From positions 1 through 64,000 of the forward strand of contig NZ_CANRMB010000009.1 in NCBI RefSeq assembly GCF_947631635.1: DNA of 64,000 nt, read 5' to 3'. Positions within the stretch are counted from its first letter, which is position 1. Each line of letters starts with the position of its first letter. Of the stretch, positions 1-6,723 are shown piece by piece. The position numbers and the translations under genes are program-made. The notes below the pieces were generated by a model that saw nothing but the letters and a program-made list of their open reading frames with translations, made no database searches and was not told the DNA's origin. The stretch comes from an uncultured Dysosmobacter sp. Its GTDB lineage: Bacteria > Bacillota > Clostridia > Oscillospirales > Oscillospiraceae.

Positions 1-70
1 GAAGACGTCTCTATTGCCGGCTGACTTCATTCAGCCAGAGTCTGCAAACTATTTTGCGCATAACTCTTGA

Positions 71-376
71 CGGCACCCGGCGGCGGGCAGCACCATGGCT
101 TTTGCCACGCTGTGCCTTTCCCGGCTGTTCCACGGGTTCAGCTGTAAGTCCCAGCGGCCCGTGCTGCTGACAAAGCGGTTCTGGAACAACCGCTGGCTGC
201 TGGGGGCCTTTGCCGCCGGAGCGTGCCTGCTGGCGGCGGTGCTGCTGGTCCCGGCCCTGGCGCCGCTGTTCCAGGTGACGGCGCTGCCCGCGGACCTGCT
301 GGGGGCTGTTGTGGGGCTGTCCTTTGGCTCCATGGCAGTTATTCAGGCGCTGAAAGCGGTGCGGGTGAGAGACTAA
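71..376 (+). pseudogene. C-terminal fragment of a P-type cation ATPase
   Basis: The 71-376 frame reads RHPAAGSTMAFATLCLSRLF and on, which matches the last membrane-domain block of Ca2+/cation P-type ATPases (Cation_ATPase_C, typically TMAFATLxLSQLFHAF). About 93 residues remain from the ATG at 95, with two hydrophobic segments. An in-frame TGA at 68-70 cuts it off, and the bases before it do not continue the family in any frame. The phosphorylation, ATP-binding and first eight membrane segments are therefore missing. It is most likely a gene remnant left by a rearrangement just upstream. A frameshifted but complete gene starting before the window cannot be excluded. Confidence 0.6.
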
Positions 377-380
377 GGCA

Positions 381-409
381 AAAGGGCCGTCCCAGCGGGA
401 CGGCCCTTT
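381..409 (+). terminator. Hairpin terminator after the ATPase remnant
   Basis: A 13-bp perfect stem (381-393 with 397-409) with a 3-nt loop directly follows the ATPase stop codon. Confidence 0.7.
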
Positions 410-512
410 GCATGTTTTTCCATTTCCCGCAAGGGCACCCGCCACCTCCCTTTTACCTTTGGTGTTGCTATTGCTTTATTTTTTTTGAATTTCCTGTCAA
501 AATAGCCAAATG

Positions 513-539
513 GGCCGTTATCCACAATGGATAACGGCC
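513..539 (-). terminator. Conserved hairpin at the 3' end of cassette A
   Basis: A perfect 12-bp inverted repeat (513-524 with 528-539) with a 3-nt loop lies 18 bp past the stop of the 558-1034 gene. A diverged version sits at the same distance in copy B. It lacks a strong T-run on the minus strand, so it may protect the transcript rather than terminate it. Confidence 0.55.
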
Positions 540-557
540 TTACAAACAGGAATTGAT

Positions 558-1034
558 TTATTTTTTGAAATGGATAGAATTACTGTATGCTTCATAGGAA
601 GTCGCAAGCGTTCCCTCAACCGTCCACCATACTATTTCATCCATTTCTCTGTTAATGTCTATAAATGTAGAACCCAAATTTTCATATACCGTATCTCCGT
701 AATAAATAATCCTTGGCTCCTCTCTATAGCCGCGCCTTTTTATCCATTGAATCTCCGCATTTGTTCCTGCTTTCTTCGTTTCAGGCAGTTCTGGTAGTGA
801 AAATTCGCCAAAATAGACATCTCTCTTAAATAAATGCGGATAATATGTTCCATTGATTGTAATCGTGGTATCACCCGTTTTTACACCATCTCTATTGTAT
901 ATTTCCACAGGGACGGTTTGGTCTATTTGTCGTTTTATAATATTGCATTTCAAATCAAGTATTACTACGAGCATAAAAGCCGCAATTATACCGCAAATAG
1001 TTTTGATTGCTATACTAGCCTTTTTGTTTTTCAT
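558..1034 (-). CDS. Membrane-anchored protein of unknown function (cassette A passenger)
   Basis: A 158-residue protein starting MKNKKASIAIKT. Residues about 8-28 form one hydrophobic anchor (IAAFMLVVILDL), followed by a soluble, probably extracytoplasmic domain rich in beta-type segments. I do not recognise a family. The open frame extends upstream to 1481, but that part is antisense to the Nudix gene. The start at 1034 is chosen because it is the first ATG after the promoter at 1081-1109; an ATG at 1082 lies inside the -10 box. Base composition is much more AT-rich than the neighbours, indicating foreign origin. It is the only gene of the cassette. Confidence 0.6.
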   Translation of the reverse strand: MKNKKASIAIKTICGIIAAFMLVVILDLKCNIIKRQIDQTVPVEIYNRDGVKTGDTTITINGTYYPHLFKRDVYFGEFSLPELPETKKAGTNAEIQWIKRRGYREEPRIIYYGDTVYENLGSTFIDINREMDEIVWWTVEGTLATSYEAYSNSIHFKK

Positions 1035-1080
1035 AGAAGCTCGCCCCCGACTCCATTTCCAATTATGATTTGTCGTTTCC

Positions 1081-1109
1081 ATTATACCACGGTCAATTTT
1101 GAATTTCAA
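1081..1109 (-). promoter_or_regulatory. Cassette A promoter
   Basis: On the minus strand TTGAAA (1104-1109), 17 bp, TATAAT (1081-1086). The same boxes with the same spacing occur in cassette B, inside the conserved 86-bp end. Confidence 0.8.
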
Positions 1110-1232
1110 ACTGTAGTTGGTGAAATCGCCAAAGCCATTTTCCAGCAACACATAAGGTAAAAGGGAACCCGCCACAAGGGGCTTTTCTTTTTGGACGAAT
1201 ACAGGTATAATAAAAAAAAGGAGAGATGCCCC

Positions 1233-1700
1233 ATGATAAACTCCACCCTGTGCTACCTGGAGCGGGGAGACGAATATTTGATGCTCCACCGGGTGAAAAA
1301 AGCGCATGACATGAACCACGACAAGTGGATCGGCGTAGGCGGCAAGTTTGAGGAGGGGGAGAGCCCCGAGGACTGCATCCTGCGGGAGACCCGGGAGGAG
1401 ACGGGCCTGACGCTGACGGACTACCGCTACCGGGGCCTGGTGACGTTTGTCTCCGACCAATACCCCACGGAGTACATGCACCTCTTCACCGCTGCGAGCT
1501 GGACGGGCACGCCCATCGAGTGCGGCGAGGGGGAGCTGGCCTGGATCAAAAAAGCGGACCTGCTGTCCCTGCCCCTGTGGGAGGGGGACAAGATCTTCCT
1601 CCGGCTTTTGGACACCGACACACCGTTTTTCTCCCTGAAGCTGCGGTATGAGGGGGAGAAGCTGGTGCTGGCGGTGCTGGACGGGAGACGGCTGCTATGA
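1233..1700 (+). CDS. Nudix (MutT-type) hydrolase
   Basis: 155 residues, the usual size of a single Nudix domain. The Nudix box is complete: GGKFEEGESPEDC then ILRETREETGL, with the REXXEE metal-binding core near residues 48-58. It hydrolyses a nucleoside diphosphate linked to another group; the similarity in length and N-terminus is to 8-oxo-dGTP diphosphatases (MutT/YtkD type), but the substrate cannot be fixed from sequence. The start at 1233 follows AAAGGAGAG; an earlier start at 1191 lacks this. Its stop overlaps the next ORF by ATGA. Confidence 0.85.
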   Translation: MINSTLCYLERGDEYLMLHRVKKAHDMNHDKWIGVGGKFEEGESPEDCILRETREETGLTLTDYRYRGLVTFVSDQYPTEYMHLFTAASWTGTPIECGEGELAWIKKADLLSLPLWEGDKIFLRLLDTDTPFFSLKLRYEGEKLVLAVLDGRRLL

Positions 1701-1888
1701 AAACGCATCTGACCCGCGGAAATATCATGGGCACGGCGATCCTCGCCCTGCTCTGCTGTTTCGTATTTATCCTGCCCGCGCTGGCGGAGGAGGCGCCGCC
1801 GGAGCTGATCGGGGCTGGAGTGGCGGTGTTTGCAGGGGGGTACATGGCAGGCACCGCCAAAGGAAGCAGGGGAACGGTGAGGCGGTGA
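1697..1888 (+). CDS. Small exported or membrane protein, 63 aa
   Basis: Starts by ATGA overlap with the Nudix gene, suggesting translational coupling. Residues about 11-29 are strongly hydrophobic and end in ALAEE, like a signal peptide, followed by a short glycine/alanine-rich second hydrophobic segment. No family is recognised. It could equally be a non-functional frame crossing the edge of the broken acetyltransferase gene that follows. Confidence 0.4.
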   Translation: MKTHLTRGNIMGTAILALLCCFVFILPALAEEAPPELIGAGVAVFAGGYMAGTAKGSRGTVRR

Positions 1889-2034
1889 CGCTGCGGCCCC
1901 TGTCGGCGGAGAACGCCGCCAGTATTCGCATTCTGGAGAAACTGGGCTTCCGGCGGACCGCTGTCCGGGCCGGAGCCTTTCTGCGGGCCGGACAGGCAAT
2001 GGACATCTGGGCGTATGAAAAGGTCTTGGCATAA
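1885..2034 (+). pseudogene. C-terminal remnant of a GNAT acetyltransferase
   Basis: The frame reads TLRPLSAENAASIRILEKLGF and continues to IWAYEKVLA. This is the last third of a GNAT domain, whose hallmark is N-x-x-S-x-R-x-L-E-K-x-GF. The acetyl-CoA-binding R/Q-x-x-G-x-G/A region is absent, so the fragment cannot be active. It is embedded between the 63-aa ORF and the DUF3783 gene. Confidence 0.55.
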
Positions 2035-2048
2035 AAGGAGGCATTTTG

Positions 2049-2432
2049 ATGAGCGGAAAACTGCTGCTGTTCGGGTTTGATTCCCTCTTGCAGATTCTGG
2101 CGCTGGAGAGCGCCGTGGCGCCCTTTGAGGTGGAATTGGTGCCGGTGGCCCGGACGGATTACAACAAGCCTCTGGCGGCCCTGGCGGGACTGGATACCAG
2201 GTCCGGTCCGATCCAGCCCTATGCCGGCGGGACTTTGGGGGGACGGATGATCGTCCTGTGTGATCTGGAGCCCCAGCTGGATGCGCTGCTGCCGGTCCTG
2301 TCCAAAGCGGGGGCGGGGCCGGACTGCCTGAAAGCGGTGCTGACGCCCCACAACCGCAATTGGAACGCCTTGACGCTCTATACGGAGCTGCTTCGGGAAC
2401 ACCAGGCGCTCCAGGGGGGACGGGGGAGATGA
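2049..2432 (+). CDS. DUF3783 domain protein
   Basis: 127 residues, MSGKLLLFGFDSL and on. The length and the N-terminal strand-turn motif fit the small Clostridia family DUF3783, whose function is unknown. The start at 2049 has AAGGAGG at 2035-2041 with 7-bp spacing. The last codon overlaps the DUF523 gene by ATGA, so the two are probably translated together. I am fairly sure it is a real gene but not of the family assignment. Confidence 0.65.
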   Translation: MSGKLLLFGFDSLLQILALESAVAPFEVELVPVARTDYNKPLAALAGLDTRSGPIQPYAGGTLGGRMIVLCDLEPQLDALLPVLSKAGAGPDCLKAVLTPHNRNWNALTLYTELLREHQALQGGRGR

Positions 2433-2857
2433 GACTGTTGGTTTCGGCCTGCCTTCTGGGGGTCTGCTGCCGGTATGACGGCGCGTCCAAAGCACATCCG
2501 CTGCTGCCGGAATTGGCGGCGCGGCACACGCTGGTGCCCGTCTGTTCGGAGCAGCTGGGCGGCCTGGCAACACCCCGTCCGCCCGCCGAGCGGCGGGGAG
2601 ACCGGGTGGTGACAGGGGCGGGCGACGTGACGGCCCAGTACCGCCGGGGAGCGGAGGAGACGCTGAGATTATGTAAACTTCTTGGCTGCGAGGCGGCGGT
2701 GCTGAAGGAGCGCAGCCCCTCCTGCGGCCATGGACAGATCTACGACGGCACCTTCTCCGGAACACTGACGGCAGGAGACGGCGTGACGGCGGAGCTGCTG
2801 ACCGCAAATGGCATCCCGGTCTATGGGGAGTCCCAGATGGAAGCGCTCCTGAGATGA
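2429..2857 (+). CDS. DUF523 domain protein
   Basis: 142 residues. The N-terminus LLVSACLLGVCCRYDGASK and the later LKERSPSCGHGQIYDGTF are the signature blocks of DUF523 (YbbK-like) proteins, with conserved cysteines CLLGVCCRYDG and the SPSCG motif that suggest metal or cluster binding. The biochemical role is not established. The start overlaps the preceding gene by ATGA. A hairpin terminator begins inside the last codons. Confidence 0.8.
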   Translation: MRLLVSACLLGVCCRYDGASKAHPLLPELAARHTLVPVCSEQLGGLATPRPPAERRGDRVVTGAGDVTAQYRRGAEETLRLCKLLGCEAAVLKERSPSCGHGQIYDGTFSGTLTAGDGVTAELLTANGIPVYGESQMEALLR

Positions 2858-2884
2858 CGGCGGACAGCGTTCGCCGTCATTTTT
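2854..2884 (+). terminator. Rho-independent terminator after DUF523 gene
   Basis: A 9-bp stem, ATGACGGCG (2854-2862) with CGCCGTCAT (2872-2880), is followed by T4. The stop codon is within the stem. Confidence 0.85.
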
Positions 2885-2931
2885 GACAGTTTCCGCCCGA
2901 TTTTTTATCCATGTGTCATGAAAACTCATGC

Positions 2932-2960
2932 TTGCAATGGGGCGACTGGTTTTGTATAAT
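2932..2960 (+). promoter_or_regulatory. uraA promoter
   Basis: TTGCAA (2932-2937), 17 bp, TATAAT (2955-2960). It starts a leader of about 150 nt before uraA. Confidence 0.85.
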
Positions 2961-2989
2961 AAATCAAAATAGCGAAAGGGGAGATCTTG

Positions 2990-3061
2990 ATGCTGGGATT
3001 GGCGAAGAACGCGGGAACGGCGGAGGTCTCTTCTTTTTCTTATTTTCGTTTCCATTTTTGA
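2990..3061 (+). CDS. Leader peptide of the uraA attenuator
   Basis: A 23-codon ORF, MLGLAKNAGTAEVSS ending FRFHF, with AAAGGGGAG 6 nt before its ATG. Its last 11 codons are almost all U-rich (Phe, Ser, Tyr), giving a long pyrimidine/U tract at 3026-3059. The stop codon abuts the terminator hairpin at 3062. This is the architecture of the enteric pyrBI attenuator, where slow transcription of the U tract at low UTP lets the ribosome catch up and block the terminator. The match is by design, not by sequence. Confidence 0.65.
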   Translation: MLGLAKNAGTAEVSSFSYFRFHF

Positions 3062-3088
3062 ACCGGCCAGGGTGCCGGTATTTTTTTT
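3062..3088 (+). terminator. Attenuator terminator upstream of uraA
   Basis: ACCGGC (3062-3067) pairs with GCCGGT (3074-3079) and is followed by a T8 run (3081-3088). It lies 34 bp before the uraA ATG, between promoter and gene, so it must be conditional. Confidence 0.8.
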
Positions 3089-3121
3089 GCCTGTGTCAGA
3101 AAAAATGAGAGGAGAAAACAC

Positions 3122-4501
3122 ATGAAAGAAAAAGCTTCCCCCATTGGGCAGGAACCCATCCGGGACGCCCGGAGCCTGGGCGTGCCCAAGATGCTGGTCC
3201 TGGGCCTGCAGCACATGTTTGCCATGTTCGGCGCCACTGTGCTGGTGCCTATTCTGGTGAATACCTACGGCCTGCCCCTGTCCATCCAGACCACCCTGTT
3301 CTTCGCCGGCATCGGCACCCTGTTCTTCCACGTCTGCACCAAGATGAAGGTCCCCGCGTTCCTGGGGTCCTCCTTTGCCTTCCTGGGCGGCTTTGCCGCT
3401 ATGGGCGCCATGGACAGCGGCATCTACGCCGCCATGGAGCCCGCTGAAAAGCTCCAATACGCCTGCGGCGGCATCGTGGTGGCGGGCCTTTTGTATGTGG
3501 TGCTGGCCGCCATCATTAAGGCCGTGGGCGTCCACCGGGTGATGCACTTCCTGCCTCCCGTGGTCACCGGCCCCATCATCATCCTCATCGGCCTGAACCT
3601 GGCCCCCTCCGCTGTCAACAATGCCTCCACCTGCTGGTGGCTGGCCCTGGTGTCCATCGCAGTCATCGTGGTAGCCAACATCTGGGGCAAGGGCATGATT
3701 AAGATCATCCCCATCCTGCTGGGCGTGGTGATTCCCTACATTGTGGCGCTGGCCGCCGGTATGGTGGACTTTTCCGGCCTGGCGGATACCACCCTGTTCG
3801 CAGGCGCCAATCCGGTTCTCGGCCTTCAGCCCTTCTTCACGGACTTCTCCGGCAGTGTTGCCAAGTTTGATATCTCCGCCATCCTGGTGATGGCCCCCAT
3901 CGCCATTGCCTCCATGATGGAGCACATCGGCGATATGTCCGCCATCTCCGCCACCGTGGGCGAGAACTTCATCGAGGACCCCGGCCTGCACCGGACCCTG
4001 ATGGGCGACGGGATTGCCACCGCTTTGGCGGGATTGTTCGGCGGCCCCGCCAACACCACTTACGGCGAGAACACCGGCGTATTGGTCCTCTCCCGGGTCC
4101 ATGACCCCCGGGTCATCCGCCTGGCCGCGGTCTACGCCTTTATCCTGTCCTTCAGTCCCGCCTTTGCCTATATCGTCAATACCATCCCCGCGGCCATCAT
4201 CGGCGGCGTCAGCTTCATCCTGTACGGCATGATCTCCGCCATCGGCGTACGGAACGTGGTGGAGAACCAGGTGGACTTCACCAACAGCCGGAACCTCATC
4301 ATCGCCGCCGTCATTCTGGTGTGCGGCCTGGGCTTCACCGGCGGCCTGACCTTCCAGGTGGGCGGCGCCTCCATCACCCTGACCTCTCTGGCCATCGCCG
4401 CTATCGCCGGCATCGTCCTCAACGCCATCCTGCCCGGCAACGACTTCCACTTCGGCAAGTCCGCCAACGCGGACACCGCCGCCTCCCTGGGCCGGTATTG
4501 A
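3122..4501 (+). CDS. uraA: Uracil/xanthine:cation symporter (NCS2 family)
   Basis: 459 residues, a normal length for the NCS2/UraA family, with about 14 hydrophobic segments. Typical blocks are LGLQHMFAMFGATVLVPI near the N-terminus, the glutamate-containing GDMSAISATVGENF, and GLFGGPANTTYGENTGVL, the family signature around the substrate site. It imports uracil (or possibly a purine base) with protons across the inner membrane for pyrimidine salvage. The leader-peptide attenuator favours uracil. It is transcribed alone, with a strong terminator at 4519. Confidence 0.9.
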   Translation: MKEKASPIGQEPIRDARSLGVPKMLVLGLQHMFAMFGATVLVPILVNTYGLPLSIQTTLFFAGIGTLFFHVCTKMKVPAFLGSSFAFLGGFAAMGAMDSGIYAAMEPAEKLQYACGGIVVAGLLYVVLAAIIKAVGVHRVMHFLPPVVTGPIIILIGLNLAPSAVNNASTCWWLALVSIAVIVVANIWGKGMIKIIPILLGVVIPYIVALAAGMVDFSGLADTTLFAGANPVLGLQPFFTDFSGSVAKFDISAILVMAPIAIASMMEHIGDMSAISATVGENFIEDPGLHRTLMGDGIATALAGLFGGPANTTYGENTGVLVLSRVHDPRVIRLAAVYAFILSFSPAFAYIVNTIPAAIIGGVSFILYGMISAIGVRNVVENQVDFTNSRNLIIAAVILVCGLGFTGGLTFQVGGASITLTSLAIAAIAGIVLNAILPGNDFHFGKSANADTAASLGRY

Positions 4502-4518
4502 GCACATGTCCTCCCTGC

Positions 4519-4549
4519 AAGAGCGCCGCTTCTGCGGCGCTCTTTTTTT
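4519..4549 (+). terminator. uraA terminator
   Basis: A 10-bp GC-rich stem (4520-4529 with 4534-4543) is followed by T7. Confidence 0.9.
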
Positions 4550-4597
4550 GTGGGACGGAAAATTTTGTAGAAAACCGCAAAAATAAAGAAATTTCAG

Positions 4598-4625
4598 TTG
4601 ACTTTTCTGGAAACTCTTATATAAT
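4598..4625 (+). promoter_or_regulatory. Promoter of the lysine-riboswitch transcript
   Basis: TTGACT (4598-4603), 16 bp, TATAAT (4620-4625), directly before the aptamer. Confidence 0.8.
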
Positions 4626-4632
4626 GAATAGG

Positions 4633-4820
4633 CCAAGCATGATAGAGGCGCGGATGTCAAGAGTAGTCCCTCCCATACGGACAGGTCCGGGGAAGGCGGA
4701 AAGGGGCATTTGCCGAGGTTTTGGCTCTCCGCCTGTGGGGACCGGAGCCGGGCCGTGGGAGAACATCCCACGGACTGTCGTCTCGAAAGGGACGGAGCGC
4801 TGTCGTGGATTCATACATGG
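4633..4820 (+). promoter_or_regulatory. Lysine riboswitch (L box) aptamer
   Basis: The conserved L-box blocks appear in order: GATAGAGGCGCGG (4641-4653), AGTAG (4662-4666), GGCGGAAAGGGG (about 4697-4708), GCCGAGG, then ACTGTCG and GGAGCGCTGTCGTGG. The basal P1 stem is formed by about 4633-4642 with 4811-4820. Lysine binding stabilises P1; without it, 4810-4816 can pair with 4830-4836 as an antiterminator, opening the terminator at 4832. It therefore switches the downstream transporter off when lysine is plentiful. Confidence 0.92.
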
Positions 4821-4831
4821 GGAGCAAGGGT

Positions 4832-4866
4832 ATGAAGTCATGACCGCTGTCATGACTTCATTTTTG
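4832..4866 (+). terminator. Lysine riboswitch expression-platform terminator
   Basis: A perfect 13-bp stem (4832-4844 with 4849-4861), 4-nt loop and T5 run. Its first arm overlaps the antiterminator sequence 4830-4836. Confidence 0.9.
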
Positions 4867-4883
4867 TTTAGGAGAGAGAAACT

Positions 4884-6620
4884 ATGAGAAATCTGAAGCG
4901 ACGGCTGCTGCCCCTGCTGGCAGTCCTGCTGGTCCTCTGCGGCGCCATGACCGTCACGGCGTTTGCCGCAGACCCCACGGAGGAGACCGGCACCAAGATG
5001 ATCGAGTGCCCTGACTGCGGCGCGGTGGGCGTGGTCCTCTCGGATGACGCCGAGGCCGTTCCCTGCGAGAGCTGCGGCGGCACCGGCTATGTGGAGTCTC
5101 CCAGCGGTTTTTTCAACACCGCCTGGTCCCTGCTGCCTCCCATCATCGCCATTGCCCTGGCGCTGATCACCAAGGAGGTGTACAGCTCCCTGTTCATCGG
5201 TATTTTGGTGGGCGGACTGCTGTATTCCAATTTCGCCTTTGAGGGCACCATCCTCCATGTGTTCAACGACGGCATCGTGGCCTCCGTCACGGACAGCTAC
5301 AACATGGGCATCCTGATCTTCCTGGTGATCCTGGGCACCATGGTCTGCCTGATGAACAAGGCCGGCGGCTCAGCCGCCTTCGGCCGCTGGGCCAAGGTCC
5401 ACATCAAGAGCCGGGTGGGCGCGCAGCTGGCCTCCATCCTGCTGGGCGTGCTGATCTTCATCGACGACTATTTCAACTGCCTCACCGTGGGCAGCGTCAT
5501 GCGGCCCATCTCCGACAAGCACAACATCTCCCGGGCAAAGCTGGCCTACATCATCGACGCCACCGCCGCCCCCATCTGCATCATCGCCCCCATCAGCTCC
5601 TGGGCGGCCGCCGTGGCGGCCTTCGCTGAGGACGGACAGGGCTTCAACCTGTTCCTGCGGGCCATCCCCTATAACTACTACGCCCTGCTGACCATCGTGA
5701 TGATGGTGGGCATGGTGCTGATGAAGGTCGAGTACGGCCCCATGGCCAGGTTTGAGAAGAACGCTATGGAGAAGGGCGACCTGTTCTCCGGCTCCAATCC
5801 CTATGCCTCCGCCGAGGAGGAAGTGGACGAGAGCAAGGGCTCCGTGCTGGACCTGGTCCTGCCCGTGGTGGTGCTGGTGGTGTTCTGCGTCATCGGCATG
5901 ATCTACTCCGGCGGGTTCTTCTCCGGCGAGGACTTCATCACCGCCTTCTCCAATTCCGACGCCTCCGTTGGCCTGATGCTGGGCTCCGCCTTTGCCCTGG
6001 TGTTCGCCTTTATCTACTTCCTGATCCGCCGCTCCATGTCCTTCAAGGAGATGATGGGCTGCATCCCCGAGGGCTTCAAGGCCATGGTGCCCGCCATTCT
6101 GATCCTGACCTTCGCCTGGAGCCTGAAGGGCATGACCGATTCCCTGGGCGCCAAGTACTTTGTCCGGGACTTTGTCCGCACCACCGCCGGCGGCGTGCAG
6201 GTGCTGCTGCCGGTCATCGTGTTTGCCATCGGCTGCCTGCTGGCCTTTGCCACCGGCACCAGCTGGGGCACCTTCGGTATCCTGATCCCCATCGTGCAGA
6301 ACGTGTTCTCCATGGATAACCCCATGGCCATCGTCTGCATCTCCGCCTGCATGGCCGGCGCCGTGTGCGGCGACCACTGCTCCCCCATCTCCGACACCAC
6401 CATCATGGCCTCCGCGGGCGCCCAGTGCGACCATGTGAACCATGTGTCCACCCAGCTGCCCTACGCCATCACCTGTGCGGTGATCTCCGGCGTCACCTAT
6501 CTGATCTCCGGCGCGCTGGTGCACTTCGGTGCTCCCGGCATCCTGGGCCTGCCCATCGGCGTCGTTTTGATGCTGGCCGCCCTGGCGGTCATCAAGCAGA
6601 CCGTCGGCAAGCGGGCCTGA
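4884..6620 (+). CDS. lysW: NhaC-family transporter, predicted lysine transporter LysW
   Basis: 578 residues. A signal-like N-terminus (about 1-29, ending AFAAD) is followed by a small four-cysteine module, CPDCG (about 38-42) and CESCGGTGY (about 59-67), like a DnaJ-type zinc ribbon. The rest, from about residue 75, is a polytopic NhaC/antiporter-like domain with FIDDYFNCLTVG, FATGTSWGTFGILIPI and DHCSPISDTTIMASAGA motifs. NhaC-family members under lysine riboswitches are the known LysW candidates, so lysine import is the best prediction; Na+/H+ antiport is the family default. The exported cysteine module is an unusual addition. Confidence 0.85.
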   Translation: MRNLKRRLLPLLAVLLVLCGAMTVTAFAADPTEETGTKMIECPDCGAVGVVLSDDAEAVPCESCGGTGYVESPSGFFNTAWSLLPPIIAIALALITKEVYSSLFIGILVGGLLYSNFAFEGTILHVFNDGIVASVTDSYNMGILIFLVILGTMVCLMNKAGGSAAFGRWAKVHIKSRVGAQLASILLGVLIFIDDYFNCLTVGSVMRPISDKHNISRAKLAYIIDATAAPICIIAPISSWAAAVAAFAEDGQGFNLFLRAIPYNYYALLTIVMMVGMVLMKVEYGPMARFEKNAMEKGDLFSGSNPYASAEEEVDESKGSVLDLVLPVVVLVVFCVIGMIYSGGFFSGEDFITAFSNSDASVGLMLGSAFALVFAFIYFLIRRSMSFKEMMGCIPEGFKAMVPAILILTFAWSLKGMTDSLGAKYFVRDFVRTTAGGVQVLLPVIVFAIGCLLAFATGTSWGTFGILIPIVQNVFSMDNPMAIVCISACMAGAVCGDHCSPISDTTIMASAGAQCDHVNHVSTQLPYAITCAVISGVTYLISGALVHFGAPGILGLPIGVVLMLAALAVIKQTVGKRA

Positions 6621-6639
6621 TCGATAGACGGAACAAGCT

Positions 6640-6662
6640 GCCCGGCCAGTCTGGCCGGGCGG
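6640..6662 (+). terminator. lysW terminator
   Basis: An 8-bp GC-rich stem, GCCCGGCC with GGCCGGGC, with a 5-nt loop. The following T-run is weak. Confidence 0.6.
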
Positions 6663-6723
6663 TTTACTTTTCCAGTGAAACGTGATACACTGTTTGACGA
6701 TTGCAGTAAGGGAGGAAGGACAT

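Larger units (their letters stand above)
446..1167 (-). mobile_element. Non-autonomous promoter-bearing gene cassette, copy A
   Basis: The ends are about 22-nt imperfect terminal inverted repeats: 447-468 begins TCCCTTTTACC, and the reverse complement of 1145-1166 also begins TCCCTTTTACC; both repeats end GTGTTGC. The nonamer ACCCGCCAC stands directly outside both ends (437-445 and 1167-1175), a convincing target-site duplication of 8-9 bp. Inside, reading the minus strand, are a conserved promoter (1081-1109), one AT-rich gene (558-1034) and a perfect hairpin (513-539). There is no transposase. A second element at 45789-46511 has the same ends and layout but an unrelated gene, so this is a family of cassettes rather than one insertion. 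It presumably moves with a transposase acting in trans. Confidence 0.75.

Noticed and set aside
1080..1082. ATG at 1082 as the start of the cassette A gene
   Set aside because: It lies within the TATAAT box; the transcript would begin downstream of it.
1035..1481. The N-terminal extension of the minus-strand open frame from 1034 to 1481
   Set aside because: It crosses the cassette A promoter, right inverted repeat and target duplication and is antisense to the Nudix gene.
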